Part shown: piece after piece, positions 1-7,447 of the stretch
How positions within the stretch are numbered: position 1 is the first letter of the stretch
Layout: each line of letters begins with the position of its first letter
NCBI GenBank assembly: GCA_030598645.1
Contig: JAUVPN010000019.1
Location: 1 to 14,756 of the forward strand
Length of the DNA stretch: 14,756 nt
Direction of reading: 5' to 3'
DNA from: Hyphomicrobium sp.
GTDB taxonomy: Bacteria; Pseudomonadota; Alphaproteobacteria; Rhizobiales; Hyphomicrobiaceae
The notes under the pieces: model-generated
The model's input: only the letters and a program-made list of their open reading frames with translations
Told to the model about the DNA's origin: nothing
Databases searched by the model: none
Translations under genes and position numbers: made by a program

Positions 1-600
1 TCCTCCACGGATCGTTTTCGCCGCGCCATCGTTGTTGGCCCGGCGCATTTTGTGCCCTTCAAGGGCACTGCCGCGCCGTTGCACGGGGCCTTCGCCACAC
101 CATTCGGCAACATGCCGGTCGATACTGAGCCCATCCGGTCACTGGCCGACGGGGCTCTCATTGTTATCGATGACGAACCGCATGCGCCTGAGCACGCTCT
201 GGAAGTTGAGCTGCCATTTGTCCAAGCGCTGTTTGGCGCTCTGCCGATCATACCGCTCCTTTTCGGGTTCACGTCTGCTGAGGCGATCGCTGCGGTCATC
301 ACCCAGCTTTGGACTGACGATACACTGCTCATTGTGAGCTCCGATCTTTCCCACTACGAAGATTACGAGACCGCAAGCCTGCATGATGTGCAAACCGCTA
401 GAGCCATCGAGACATTTGATGAGGCGGCAATCGGCCCGGCCGATGCCTGCGGGCATCTTGCTGTCCGTGCAGCTTTGATTGCAGCCAAGCAGCGCAGTCT
501 CACAATCGAGCGCCTCGACCTGCGCAACTCCGGTGACACCGCCGGGGATAGGAGAAGCGTCGTCGGGTACGGCGCTTGGGCTTTCCTCGACCAAGCGTGA
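1..600 (+). CDS. MEMO1-family protein (AmmeMemoRadiSam system protein B), 5' partial
   Basis: The frame is open from base 1, so the gene begins outside the window; 199 codons and the TGA stop are visible. MEMO proteins resemble class III extradiol dioxygenases and carry a metal site, but their bacterial role is unsettled. Visible family landmarks are GPAHF (His16 of the visible part), DDEPH followed by EHALEVELPF (about 57-71), SSDLSHY (113-119) and a late DACGHLAVRAAL stretch, where the family keeps a conserved Cys. The His and Cys positions fit the usual metal-site pattern, though I place them from memory. Bacterial relatives usually sit beside AMMECR1-like and radical-SAM genes; any such partner would lie left of the window. 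The next gene starts 87 bases downstream on the same strand. The family call is strong, the exact function unknown. Confidence 0.88.
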   Translation, partial: SSTDRFRRAIVVGPAHFVPFKGTAAPLHGAFATPFGNMPVDTEPIRSLADGALIVIDDEPHAPEHALEVELPFVQALFGALPIIPLLFGFTSAEAIAAVITQLWTDDTLLIVSSDLSHYEDYETASLHDVQTARAIETFDEAAIGPADACGHLAVRAALIAAKQRSLTIERLDLRNSGDTAGDRRSVVGYGAWAFLDQA

Positions 601-687
601 GGGCTTACGAGATCGCGCAGGAGCCTTGTTCCTTCGTAAAGCCAAACATAGCCGACCACGATAAGTACCTATTTAACGAGAGGGCAA

Positions 688-1605
688 ATGACTGCGGTAA
701 CAGACATAACATGCGTGACAGTTTTTGGAGGCACCGGCTTTGTCGGCAGCGAGATTGTGGCGCGGCTCACTACGGCTGGAATGGCAACGCGCGTGGCGGT
801 AAGGCATCCCGGCGAGGTCAGCACGCAACAGCTGTCCGGGCAGGCCGAAATCCAGCCTGTCTATGCGGACGTGCGCGATGAGAGCTCCGTAGCGCTCGCC
901 GTCAAGGGATCTGACGCGGTGATCAACTGCGTCAGCCTCTATGTCGAAAACGGCGCGGAAACGTTTGAGGCGGTGCATGAGCTCGGCGCACTCAATGTAG
1001 CGCATCAGGCCGCTGTACTCGGCATCGACCGCCTCGTTCATGTCTCCGGCATTGGCGCGGATCTTCGGTCGAAGTCCAGCTACGTGCATTCGCGGGCGAA
1101 GGGCGAACTGCTTGTCAGCGATGTTTTTCCGCACGCCACGATCCTTCGCCCGAGAGCGATCTTTGGACCAGGCGATAAGTTCTTCAACACGTTGGCGGCC
1201 ATAGTCAGGGCCTCGCCCGTGCTGCCGCTCTTCGGTCGAGGCCACACGAAGCTGCAGCCTATTTATGTTGGAGACGTTGCGCAGGCCGCGGTTAAAGCTT
1301 TGCAGGATCCTGTGTCGCAGGGGAAAACCTACGAACTTGGTGGCCCGCGGACTTACACGTACCGCGCCCTCATCGAACTTCTGTTGGGTCATATGAAACG
1401 GCGGCGGCTTTTGCTGCCGCTACCGTTTGCGATTTGGAAGACCTTGAGCGCGATTGCTATGATCCTTCCCTCCCCACCCATAACGCGCGCGCAAGTGGTG
1501 CTGATGGAGCGTGACAACGTGGTGGCCAAATCGGCACTATCGTTTGACGAGCTCGGCATCAAACCCACGGCGCTGGAAGACATTCTTCCACAGTACGTCC
1601 TCTGA
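688..1605 (+). CDS. NAD(P)-binding atypical SDR, complex I NDUFA9-like
   Basis: This 305-residue protein has an N-terminal Rossmann fold with GGTGFVG at 14-20 and the strand ending VHVSGIGA near 117-124. SSYVHSRAKGE (130-140) replaces the classical Tyr-x3-Lys, as expected for the atypical NDUFA9-like group. LRPRAIFGPGDKFFN (about 153-167) is the hallmark of that group. In mitochondria and alphaproteobacteria such proteins are structural NADPH-binding partners of respiratory complex I, or quinone-related reductases. No substrate can be read here. The ATG at 688 has a purine-rich Shine-Dalgarno region (acgagaggg) just upstream. Length is normal for the family. It faces the barrel gene across a 134-base convergent gap that contains a worn palindromic repeat. 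Family call is confident; a link to complex I is inferred. Confidence 0.88.
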   Translation: MTAVTDITCVTVFGGTGFVGSEIVARLTTAGMATRVAVRHPGEVSTQQLSGQAEIQPVYADVRDESSVALAVKGSDAVINCVSLYVENGAETFEAVHELGALNVAHQAAVLGIDRLVHVSGIGADLRSKSSYVHSRAKGELLVSDVFPHATILRPRAIFGPGDKFFNTLAAIVRASPVLPLFGRGHTKLQPIYVGDVAQAAVKALQDPVSQGKTYELGGPRTYTYRALIELLLGHMKRRRLLLPLPFAIWKTLSAIAMILPSPPITRAQVVLMERDNVVAKSALSFDELGIKPTALEDILPQYVL

Positions 1606-1642
1606 GGCACTCAGCGCCCGAGCAACACTGAGCCATGATGGA

Positions 1643-1663
1643 ATTTGGTTCTTAGCGGACATC
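1643..1663. repeat. Worn copy of the tgtccgct/agcggaca palindromic repeat
   Basis: Bases 1651-1663 (cttagcggacatc) match 14646-14658 exactly, and the match runs leftwards through the loop so that 18 of 21 bases agree with 14638-14658. The left arm has decayed. It lies in the convergent gap between the SDR and barrel genes, a typical place for short palindromic repeats. Confidence 0.55.
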
Positions 1664-1739
1664 AGCCCAGCCGCGCTCGCTCAAACCCAGTGGCCAGTCG
1701 GGCGCCGGAAGTTGGTCTGATTGTGTGCAGACTTCCCGC

Positions 1740-2633
1740 TTACTCGAACTCGTAACCGGCGACGAGGCGCAGGATCGCGTTCTCGCTGTCGCCTGTTAGG
1801 CCGAATGCGCCCCCGATGCCGAGTTGAATGTGGTTCTCCAATTCGGCGCGCAGGTTGACGCCCAGGTATTGTTTCGTCTTGTCGGGATCAAATGTCAGCC
1901 CAAGCACAGAGTCACCCAAACCGCCGTAGAGCTCGATACCAAGTGTCAGCTCCTCGACATCCCAACTCTTCGAATGGAACCCTCCACCTTCGTGCCCCTC
2001 TCCCCCGCCTTCGGCCTCATAGAGTGTAAGGTTGAGGCCCGTGGCGTAACCGAATTCCCACTTTCCGGTTTCAAGGTTGGTCTCGTTGACCCAATTGAAG
2101 GCAACGTTGACGCGTTTTGAGAAATCGTGGCCGAGGATCAATCGGCTCTCAATCTCGTGTTCTGCCTTCTCCTCGCCCTCTTCCTCCCCCTCGTCCTCGT
2201 CTGTCCGCCCTGTCACGACCCTGATCATTCTGTGCTCTGGCTTCAAGTACTCGTACTCAACATAGAGCACGGGGTTCGGGAAGTGACCATAGTCGAAGAG
2301 CCGCACCCGGTTCTCGAAGCGGAAACCGCCAAACTCATAGTCTTCCCCATTGATCTTCACACCCTCAAAAAGGAGGGCTGTCGTCCAGTAGTCCGTTATG
2401 CCGTGTTCGATTTCGAGAAGTTGCGCCGAGTAGCCCTCTTCACCCTTGCCGCCATCTGAAAAGTCGCTGAACAGCTTGATCTCCGTCTCGCCCTTCTCCT
2501 CAGTGTACTGATTATAGAGAACGAAGTTCGCGCCGTTGCCGGCCCATGCGGAACCTGGAAGCAGCATTGCCACGCCGAAGCCCGCAATCATCGCGCTAGC
2601 GGTGAACCGCTTGTCCCCATACTGTCTCAACAT
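1740..2633 (-). CDS. Secreted outer-membrane beta-barrel protein with acidic and His/Glu-rich loops
   Basis: I place the start at the ATG at 2633 (297 residues), because aagggggaacag directly before it is a strong ribosome site. An in-frame start at 2666 adds 11 residues and no better site. Residues 1-31 form a signal peptide: basic start, hydrophobic core, and GSAWA with cleavage before GNG. The rest alternates short amphipathic strands with turns rich in Gly, Asp and Glu, and ends RLVAGYEFE, like barrel proteins that end near an aromatic residue. Two unusual loops stand out: an almost wholly acidic stretch at 145-162 and a Gly/Glu/His stretch at 206-221. They could bind divalent metal ions or stick out from the barrel. 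Similar barrels are annotated as putative transporters or porins without known substrate. Barrel nature is fairly sure, function unknown. Confidence 0.75.
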   Translation of the reverse strand: MLRQYGDKRFTASAMIAGFGVAMLLPGSAWAGNGANFVLYNQYTEEKGETEIKLFSDFSDGGKGEEGYSAQLLEIEHGITDYWTTALLFEGVKINGEDYEFGGFRFENRVRLFDYGHFPNPVLYVEYEYLKPEHRMIRVVTGRTDEDEGEEEGEEKAEHEIESRLILGHDFSKRVNVAFNWVNETNLETGKWEFGYATGLNLTLYEAEGGGEGHEGGGFHSKSWDVEELTLGIELYGGLGDSVLGLTFDPDKTKQYLGVNLRAELENHIQLGIGGAFGLTGDSENAILRLVAGYEFE

Positions 2634-3018
2634 CTGTTCCCCCTTAAGCGGACCCCAACGTAGCAAGGCTGGGGCCCTCCCCCCGGAGAATCCATTTGGA
2701 GCCCAACCCGCCGATCGTTCTTTCCAATCTTGATGACAGAAGTCAACATTTATGTTCTGGAACGATTCCAGGATCCCACGGTGGCCAAAGGCTGGAACTT
2801 CGCTAACAAATCAGCAATGGAACGAAAAAAGTTAGATTTATCTGGATGTGCTTTGCAACCTCATTGATGCGTTCACGCGCGGCTATGGAGCCGCAGCTAG
2901 CCATGAAAAATGCCAGCCGTTGCGCCGTCGCAACAAATCCGGCTCTAGCTCGTGTTGGATTGTGGGGATGAGGGCTGCTTGGCCAACGCGGACGAATGAG
3001 ATTGAGCGAGAGAATCGG
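2634..3018. other. Gene-free gap upstream of the barrel gene
   Basis: This stretch holds the upstream region of the minus-strand barrel gene and the far side of the broken GNAT gene. Besides the palindrome at 2757-2771 and a possible minus-strand -35 element (TTGACT, complement of 2741-2746), whose matching -10 is poor, I see nothing convincing. The open frame running through 2848-3132 on the plus strand has no good ribosome site or recognisable sequence. Confidence 0.5.
2757..2771. promoter_or_regulatory. Perfect short palindrome, possible operator of the barrel gene
   Basis: The sequence ctggaa-cga-ttccag is a perfect inverted repeat with a 3-base centre. It lies about 125 bases upstream of the barrel gene start and ten bases upstream of a TTGACT hexamer on the minus strand. 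That position would suit an operator or activator site. The evidence is only symmetry and placement; no regulator is known. Confidence 0.25.
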
Positions 3019-3642
3019 TCAGAGCCGCGCGCGATTGTCAGCATACCTGCCATTCGCGGGCTTCCGCCGCTGAGCGCTCACCCAGCTCTTTCCTTCTCTG
3101 CGTATGTAGTTCTCACGCGTCAGTCGAAATAGAAGCAGCTCGACCATCTTACCGTTCGACGATGGAGGCGACATCGTCCGTTTAACCAGCTCCTAACCCG
3201 ACAGCTTCAAGTAAGCGACCATCTTCGTGTTGTGGGCAACAACGGATGCGCAGACCGACCGAAATCCTTTCGTGATGAGAAAGTGATTATGGATGGCTGT
3301 CCGTATCGCTTTCCGTTCGAGCATACCGCCAACTGATCTGAAATCGTCGTCACCAACAACGATGTTGGCGAGCACGTGGTTGCCGCCCTGAGACACGATC
3401 AACGTCACAATCCCGATATGCGTTCCAGACGGGTGATGAAAAATGCCCATAATTGTTTTGTCACGATTGTCGAATTGTTTGACGTAGGTCTCCAGCTCGC
3501 GCCTCGGCAGTTTTCGACACGGCGCATTGAGAAGATGTGCCGTGGTGGGGTCCATCAACCAGCAGCCCCAGGCAGCAGTGATGTCACCCTTGGTGAGGGG
3601 CCTTAAGAGGTAGTGTGCCGTTTCAAATCGCAACTCTGTCAT
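3019..3642 (-). pseudogene. GNAT N-acetyltransferase (RimJ/RimL-like), interrupted by in-frame amber codon
   Basis: From the ATG at 3642 the frame gives 149 residues and then TAG at 3193-3195. The start reads ETAHYLLRPLTKGDI, typical of the Acetyltransf_3 (RimJ-like) group. HIGIVTLIV is a core strand, and NTKMVAYLKLSG is the Asn-containing helix and strand before the last part of the fold. A complete GNAT needs about 30 more residues. Beyond the TAG the same frame stays open for 57 codons, to TGA at 3019-3021, and reads ELVKRT, then NGKMVELLLFRLTREN, just what a GNAT C-terminus looks like. One base change (TGG to TAG, Trp to stop) explains this. An in-frame TAG directly before the ATG excludes a longer start, and no strong ribosome site is visible. 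It is probably dead, unless amber codons are suppressed in this organism. Confidence 0.72.
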
Positions 3643-3712
3643 CGGCAGCTACTCTGTGCTGTAGCGAAAAAGTCCCAGGCTACGGCCAACGTTTTCGGCC
3701 GACCATCGCCGG

Positions 3713-4412
3713 TCAATACAGCTTGACGTTCAAGCAAAGCCTAATTGTGTGAATGTGATGATCAAACTTAACTGTGCCGCTAAAAGGCGAATCAGACCAG
3801 GTGTGCCTTTTGTCGCCGAAATCGACGTAAAGATACTCGGCTTTGAGTTAGACCCACTCGGTCACTTTGGCCTCAATCCCACCACCGGCTGTCCAGCCCC
3901 TGCGCACATTTGACCAGGTATTTTTTTGTGCTAAACGGGTTGAAGGTTTCTTCCCAATCACCCCAAGCAACTCCACCAGTCCCGTAGATAAGCACATCAT
4001 TGGTTGCCATTACCCCTGCACGGGCCCTAAGCGTTGCCAACCAATCAAGTTCGCTAGAGGCGGTCTTACACCCGAAGAAGGCATCGCCCTCAAAGTCAGA
4101 GAAGGAGATATCGCCTTCGAGGCCGACTAAGAACCCGGCAAGCTCCCAATTGTAGCCGAGCTGGCCTCCGGCGAGGATGCCCTCGGTGCTATACGAACCC
4201 AAGGGAGCGCAGCCGTTGGAACGGGTGGCGTCAGCATCACCCCAGCCGTGGCCGACGTGGAGACCGGCATACAACCTTTGCCAATCCGAACCTGCAGCGA
4301 AATGTGGGAATTATTGAGCTTCCGCATTGCTAGCCGCTAGCAACGCAACGACATATGCCGTGAGCATTAACTGCCGCTTGGATAAACTCTTACCGCAACA
4401 AATACCAGACAT
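3713..4412 (-). pseudogene. Omp25/RopB-type outer-membrane porin-like protein, three lesions
   Basis: The ATG at 4412 (ggggga upstream) opens a signal peptide ending LLAASNAEA. TAA at 4311-4313 then interrupts the frame. The same frame continues as GSDWQRLYAGLHVGHGWG, GGQLGYNWE, LVGLEGDISFSD, LDWLATLRARAGV and YGTGGVAWGD, the typical strand pattern of the Omp25 barrel family of Hyphomicrobiales. At a run of seven A on the coding strand (complement of 3921-3927) the frame slips: without one A the text reads TWSNVRRGWTAGGGIEAKVTEWV. A second TAA (3848-3850) stands where the family has Tyr, and the frame then goes on LKAEYLYVDFGDK to end NVKLY before TGA at 3713-3715, a normal aromatic barrel terminus. 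Reconstructed length is about 230 residues, normal for the family. With two stops and one indel the gene is almost certainly dead. Confidence 0.82.
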
Positions 4413-4859
4413 GACGCATCCCCCGCGAAGAGCCATATACGTGTAGCGCGAAGAGCCGCAGCGATAAGCACGATTGATCCGTGAGCGGATAGCGGTGGTG
4501 CCTAGGTTGCTGACAGGAAGCTCACCGATCGCGCGCGTCTTTTGCGATGGTGTGTTGGGTGAACCACGTACACAAAGCGGCGGCATTCCGGCGAAACCAA
4601 CCGAGGGAAATTTCTTCTCCAAGCCAAAAAGCTCAAAGGTTTTTGGCGCTTGGGCTGAGTGGTTCGCTGCCAATCTCTGGCACCACGCAGACCAGACTCC
4701 TGAAGCGTTGGCAGTATGGCGATCGCGGCCGCCTGGGGTCTGCTGGCCGCTGTGATCGCGCTTCTAGTCCTTCGGCCTGCGCAGCGTGAGATGGCTCATG
4801 TCACAGGCTAGTATGTCTGCGCGTGCGCCCTGACGACTCAACTTGGGCGGAGCAGAAAG
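4413..4859. other. Gap with no convincing gene
   Basis: Open frames here on both strands lack ribosome sites and recognisable sequence. The only thing worth noting is a 31-codon frame at 4716-4811 on the plus strand. It encodes one hydrophobic helix (AAAWGLLAAVIALLVL) followed by a polar tail, but has no Shine-Dalgarno site. It could be the last helix of a lost transporter gene or chance. Confidence 0.4.
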
Positions 4860-5057
4860 ATGAAGACCATGGTCAGCTTCATCAAGACCATGCTTGCTCT
4901 AAAGACTGTCTTGTTGCGAGCGTCTGCTGTGGCCTACGCTGCGCTCCAGCCCGCCAAAGCACGGGCTACCAACGGCCGGGCACTAACTTTGGAACCCGTA
5001 CCGCTGCCTTGGGGGAGGTCAGGTCGAACTGACTCGCTTGTGGTACTGGAAGCCTAA
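4860..5057 (+). CDS. Small hypothetical protein with signal-like N-terminus
   Basis: This is a 65-residue frame whose ATG is preceded by GGAG seven bases upstream, and it ends 12 bases before the hydrolase start. The N-terminal 37 residues are basic and hydrophobic, with AYAALQPAKARA resembling a weak signal peptide; the remainder has no recognisable feature. The spacing would suit a leader or first operon gene before the hydrolase. I recognise no family. It may not be a real gene, as another frame is also open over most of it. Confidence 0.28.
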   Translation: MKTMVSFIKTMLALKTVLLRASAVAYAALQPAKARATNGRALTLEPVPLPWGRSGRTDSLVVLEA

Positions 5058-5069
5058 GGAAGGTGGGCC

Positions 5070-6035
5070 ATGCGTATTCTAGTTCAAGCGCTTGTCATAT
5101 TCATTGTGGTTGCGGTCGCGCTTTGGCTCGTCTCCTTCGCCGTCGAAGGAATGCGCACAAAGCCGTCTGAGCCTGATAAGCTTGCGTGGGCACCTGACCT
5201 CAACATTCACCACACCGATCTTGACGGTGTCAAAGTTCGCTACATCAAGGCCGGCGCCGGTCCGAACCTTGTCCTGTTCCATACATTGCGCACGCAGCTC
5301 GACATCTATGAAAAGATGATGCCTGAGCTGCAAAAATACTTCACAGTGTATGCCGTCGACTACCCCGGCCACGGCTGGTCTGACATTCCAAATGTCGATT
5401 ATAATCCAGACCAATTCTACGATTGGGCCGAGAAATTCCTCGATAAGATCGACGTGCAAGATGCGACCCTTGTAGGAACCTCTATTGGCGGCACGATCGT
5501 TCTTGAACTCGCCGCGCGCCAGAATCCTCGTGTTGCGAAGGTGATCGCAATCAACCCTTATGATTATCCGCCCAGCTTTACCGCGGGGCTCAAAGGAAGC
5601 TCGGTCTTCGCACAGGCTTTGTTCACGGCGACAGATTTCCCGTTCATCGGAGAGACGTTTATGCGTCTGCGCAATCCGTTCGTGGAGCGGAAGCTTTTTG
5701 AAGGTGGGGTTGCTGACCCCAACTCTCTTTCCGACGAGCTCTTCACAGAACTCTCAAGCGTTGGTAATCGTCCCGGCCACTACCAAGCCTTCATCAGCTT
5801 GCTTCGCGAGCGCGATCACTTTCAGGAGGCGCGTAAGAACTATCCGAACATCAAGGTGCCGGTCCTTTTGATGTTTGGCGATCAGGACTGGGCCACACAA
5901 GACGAGCGCGGACGCACGCGCGATCTCATTCCAGGCGTGCGCATGGAGGTCGTTAAAGACGGCGGTCATTTCCTATCGCTTGATCAACCAGAGTCACTGC
6001 AGGACCTCATAATCGAATTCGCGCAGGAGCTTTGA
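5070..6035 (+). CDS. Membrane-anchored alpha/beta-fold hydrolase
   Basis: This 321-residue protein begins with one hydrophobic segment (residues 4-26) that should anchor it in the inner membrane, or act as an uncleaved signal. A complete alpha/beta hydrolase domain follows. VLFHTL near 68-73 forms the oxyanion region and VDYPGHGWSD (97-105) the usual loop. The nucleophile elbow is GTSIGG with Ser138, the acid is Asp273 in GDQDW, and the catalytic His is His300 in DGGHFLSLDQPE. All three catalytic residues are present, so it should be active. Substrate is not readable: the group includes esterases, epoxide hydrolases, haloalkane dehalogenases and C-C hydrolases. The ATG has a strong site (aaggaaggtgg). 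The following membrane-protein gene starts five bases after the stop, implying one transcript. Confidence 0.88.
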   Translation: MRILVQALVIFIVVAVALWLVSFAVEGMRTKPSEPDKLAWAPDLNIHHTDLDGVKVRYIKAGAGPNLVLFHTLRTQLDIYEKMMPELQKYFTVYAVDYPGHGWSDIPNVDYNPDQFYDWAEKFLDKIDVQDATLVGTSIGGTIVLELAARQNPRVAKVIAINPYDYPPSFTAGLKGSSVFAQALFTATDFPFIGETFMRLRNPFVERKLFEGGVADPNSLSDELFTELSSVGNRPGHYQAFISLLRERDHFQEARKNYPNIKVPVLLMFGDQDWATQDERGRTRDLIPGVRMEVVKDGGHFLSLDQPESLQDLIIEFAQEL

Positions 6036-6040
6036 GGGCG

Positions 6041-6552
6041 ATGCCGATTACGGACAGCCACATCTATTTTTTCATCTCCTACGTGACTAGCTTCCTCATC
6101 ATGGCCCTGATAGGGAAATGGTATCTGTACCCGGCGGTCAAAAAGCTTCCACTGAAAGTCGCATTCACGCCTTTGTTCCTTTACGCCTGCCTGCGCGTCA
6201 ACGGTCTCACGTTCCTTATGCCTGAAGTTGTACGTGAAGATCTCCCTCAGGAGTTTGCTTTGCCTACAGCGTACGGAGACTTGACGGCGGTGGTCTCCTG
6301 GCGCTTCTCGCGCTGTGGGCGCTCAGAAACGATTTAGCATTGGCAAGACCATTGTTGTGGCTGTTCAACATCGTCGGCCTGCTGGATCTCATTTACGCGC
6401 AGATTGCAACGTTCATTTATGATGTCGATCCAGCATCGCTTGGCGCGTCTTATTACTTGGTGGTGCTCACAGTTCCAGCAATGGTGGTTCTGCATATTAT
6501 CATGATCATGCTGCTGTTGCGGTCGGAGACGACTGAGACGGCTTCATCCTAG
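6041..6552 (+). pseudogene. Four-helix membrane protein of unknown function, broken by a one-base deletion
   Basis: The ATG at 6041 follows the hydrolase stop at once, with gagggcg before it. The first frame gives helices around SYVTSFLIMALIGKWYLY and LPLKVAFTPLFLYACLR. It goes through PTAYGDLTAVV and is then out of register until a stop near 6337. The other frame carries on from 6306 as LLALLALWALRNDLALARP, then LLWLFNIVGLLDLIYAQI and a last helix ending HIIMIMLLL. Adding one C in gtggtctcc (about 6291-6299) joins both into one protein of roughly 170 residues with even helix spacing. I recall similar hypothetical membrane proteins with the same AYGDLTA and WLFN(I)VGL pieces, but no named function. 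Either a genuine frameshift or a sequencing error; the intact partner hydrolase makes error possible. Confidence 0.68.
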
Positions 6553-6841
6553 GCGCAACCGAAGAGCAAAAGGCGAGCGGCGCCCGGTAGCCGAATCCTT
6601 AGCAAGCAGATTGCTCGGAGTTTGCGCCGACAACACCGAAGCAGTGCAACCAAATTCGCAAAAGACCCAGATTCCTGCTAGGCCCGGCAAGGGATCGAAC
6701 CATTGACACGGCTAATTAAGGATTCTCCGCCAGGACGCTGATTTCGATTTCAACCGTGTTGTAGTTATACAAGGGCACCACTTCGATGCTATCTTATGCG
6801 GGTCACGAAGGAGAGGCGGGGGGGCTTGAGGTGGGGGAGCG

Positions 6842-7111
6842 ATGTTGTCGAAAGATGGATCCATCGAGATTGGCTTCGGTCTAGCGATCGCCTTCTTTGG
6901 CTTTATCGCCCCGCTCTTTATGGGGGGCAGCATCTGGCAAAATATGACGTCGATAGGCTCCCTGACGGTCTTTGTCGCCGGCGTCGCCCTCGTAGCCTAC
7001 GGACGCTATCTGCGCTGGAAATCGCGGCGCGAAAGCGAAGAGCGGATCAGCCGCAAGATCGCTGCGCATTTAGAGCACGCCTCTCAATCGTCCCAGGTAG
7101 ACAAGACGTAG
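6842..7111 (+). CDS. Small two-helix membrane protein, hypothetical
   Basis: This 89-residue protein starts at an ATG with an excellent site (ggtggggg, four bases away). Two hydrophobic segments, about 9-29 (FGLAIAFFGFIAPLFMGG) and 38-54 (IGSLTVFVAGVALVAYG), form a hairpin. A strongly charged tail (RWKSRRESEERISRK) follows and by the positive-inside rule should face the cytoplasm, as would the short N-terminus. No conserved catalytic motif is visible and I do not recognise a family. It stands alone, almost 300 bases after the broken membrane protein and over 300 bases before the glycan genes. Confidence 0.62.
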   Translation: MLSKDGSIEIGFGLAIAFFGFIAPLFMGGSIWQNMTSIGSLTVFVAGVALVAYGRYLRWKSRRESEERISRKIAAHLEHASQSSQVDKT

Positions 7112-7447
7112 TGAGACGGGCCCATCGTGACGAGCACATCGGCGACATCGGACCCTTGTCCGGCATACGCATGGCCTGCCCCATGAAGCGATGATGCGGC
7201 GTTACTTTTCGGGCTCGAACTTAAGACTTGGCCTTCGTTCGACCGGAGCAAACCCGGCCGCTCCCCACGATGCTACTGATGCTGCAGGGGACCACGGATC
7301 ATTAACCGCGCCGACATGTACCACAGTCGCTTGTGGCGAAATTGCGACAATCAATTCAAGATTCTGCCCGATTCACGTGATGCTGTTTACTTCCTCCAGA
7401 ATGGCTTTCAAATGAGAATGTGTGCGTTTAGCTGAGAGGTTGTGGGC
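7112..7447. other. Gap upstream of the glycan locus
   Basis: There is no convincing gene here. A 74-codon frame at 7191-7415 lacks a Shine-Dalgarno site and looks random in composition. The gap holds one copy of the 21-base near-repeat and must contain the promoter of the GT25 gene, which I cannot place. Confidence 0.4.
7172..7192. repeat. 21-base near-repeat, copy 1
   Basis: This stretch (tggcctgcccca...gaagcgat) agrees with 11625-11645 at 20 of 21 positions; the flanks do not align well. Both copies are in geneless gaps at or in the glycan locus, so they may be scars of a mobile element. No element is identified. Confidence 0.4.

Noticed and set aside
673..1392. Long minus-strand frame (239 codons) opposite the SDR gene.
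   Set aside because: Its residues show no family pattern, while the opposite strand encodes a full SDR with intact motifs. It is a mirror of codon bias.
2848..3132. Plus-strand frame of 94 codons.
   Set aside because: No ribosome site and no recognisable sequence, and it overlaps the tail of the GNAT gene, which reads much better on the other strand.
4127..4327. Minus-strand frame of 66 codons overlapping the porin remnant.
   Set aside because: It is out of frame with the signal peptide and barrel strands, which share one frame around the TAA at 4311.
6680..6705. On the minus strand ggttcgatccc followed by a G+C-rich stretch looks like a tRNA T-arm and acceptor end.
   Set aside because: The T stem does not pair properly and no anticodon arm, D arm or matching 5' acceptor strand is found in the next 100 bases. 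At most a worn tRNA fragment.
7191..7415. Plus-strand frame of 74 codons before the GT25 gene.
   Set aside because: No Shine-Dalgarno site, random-looking residues, and it begins inside the 21-base near-repeat.
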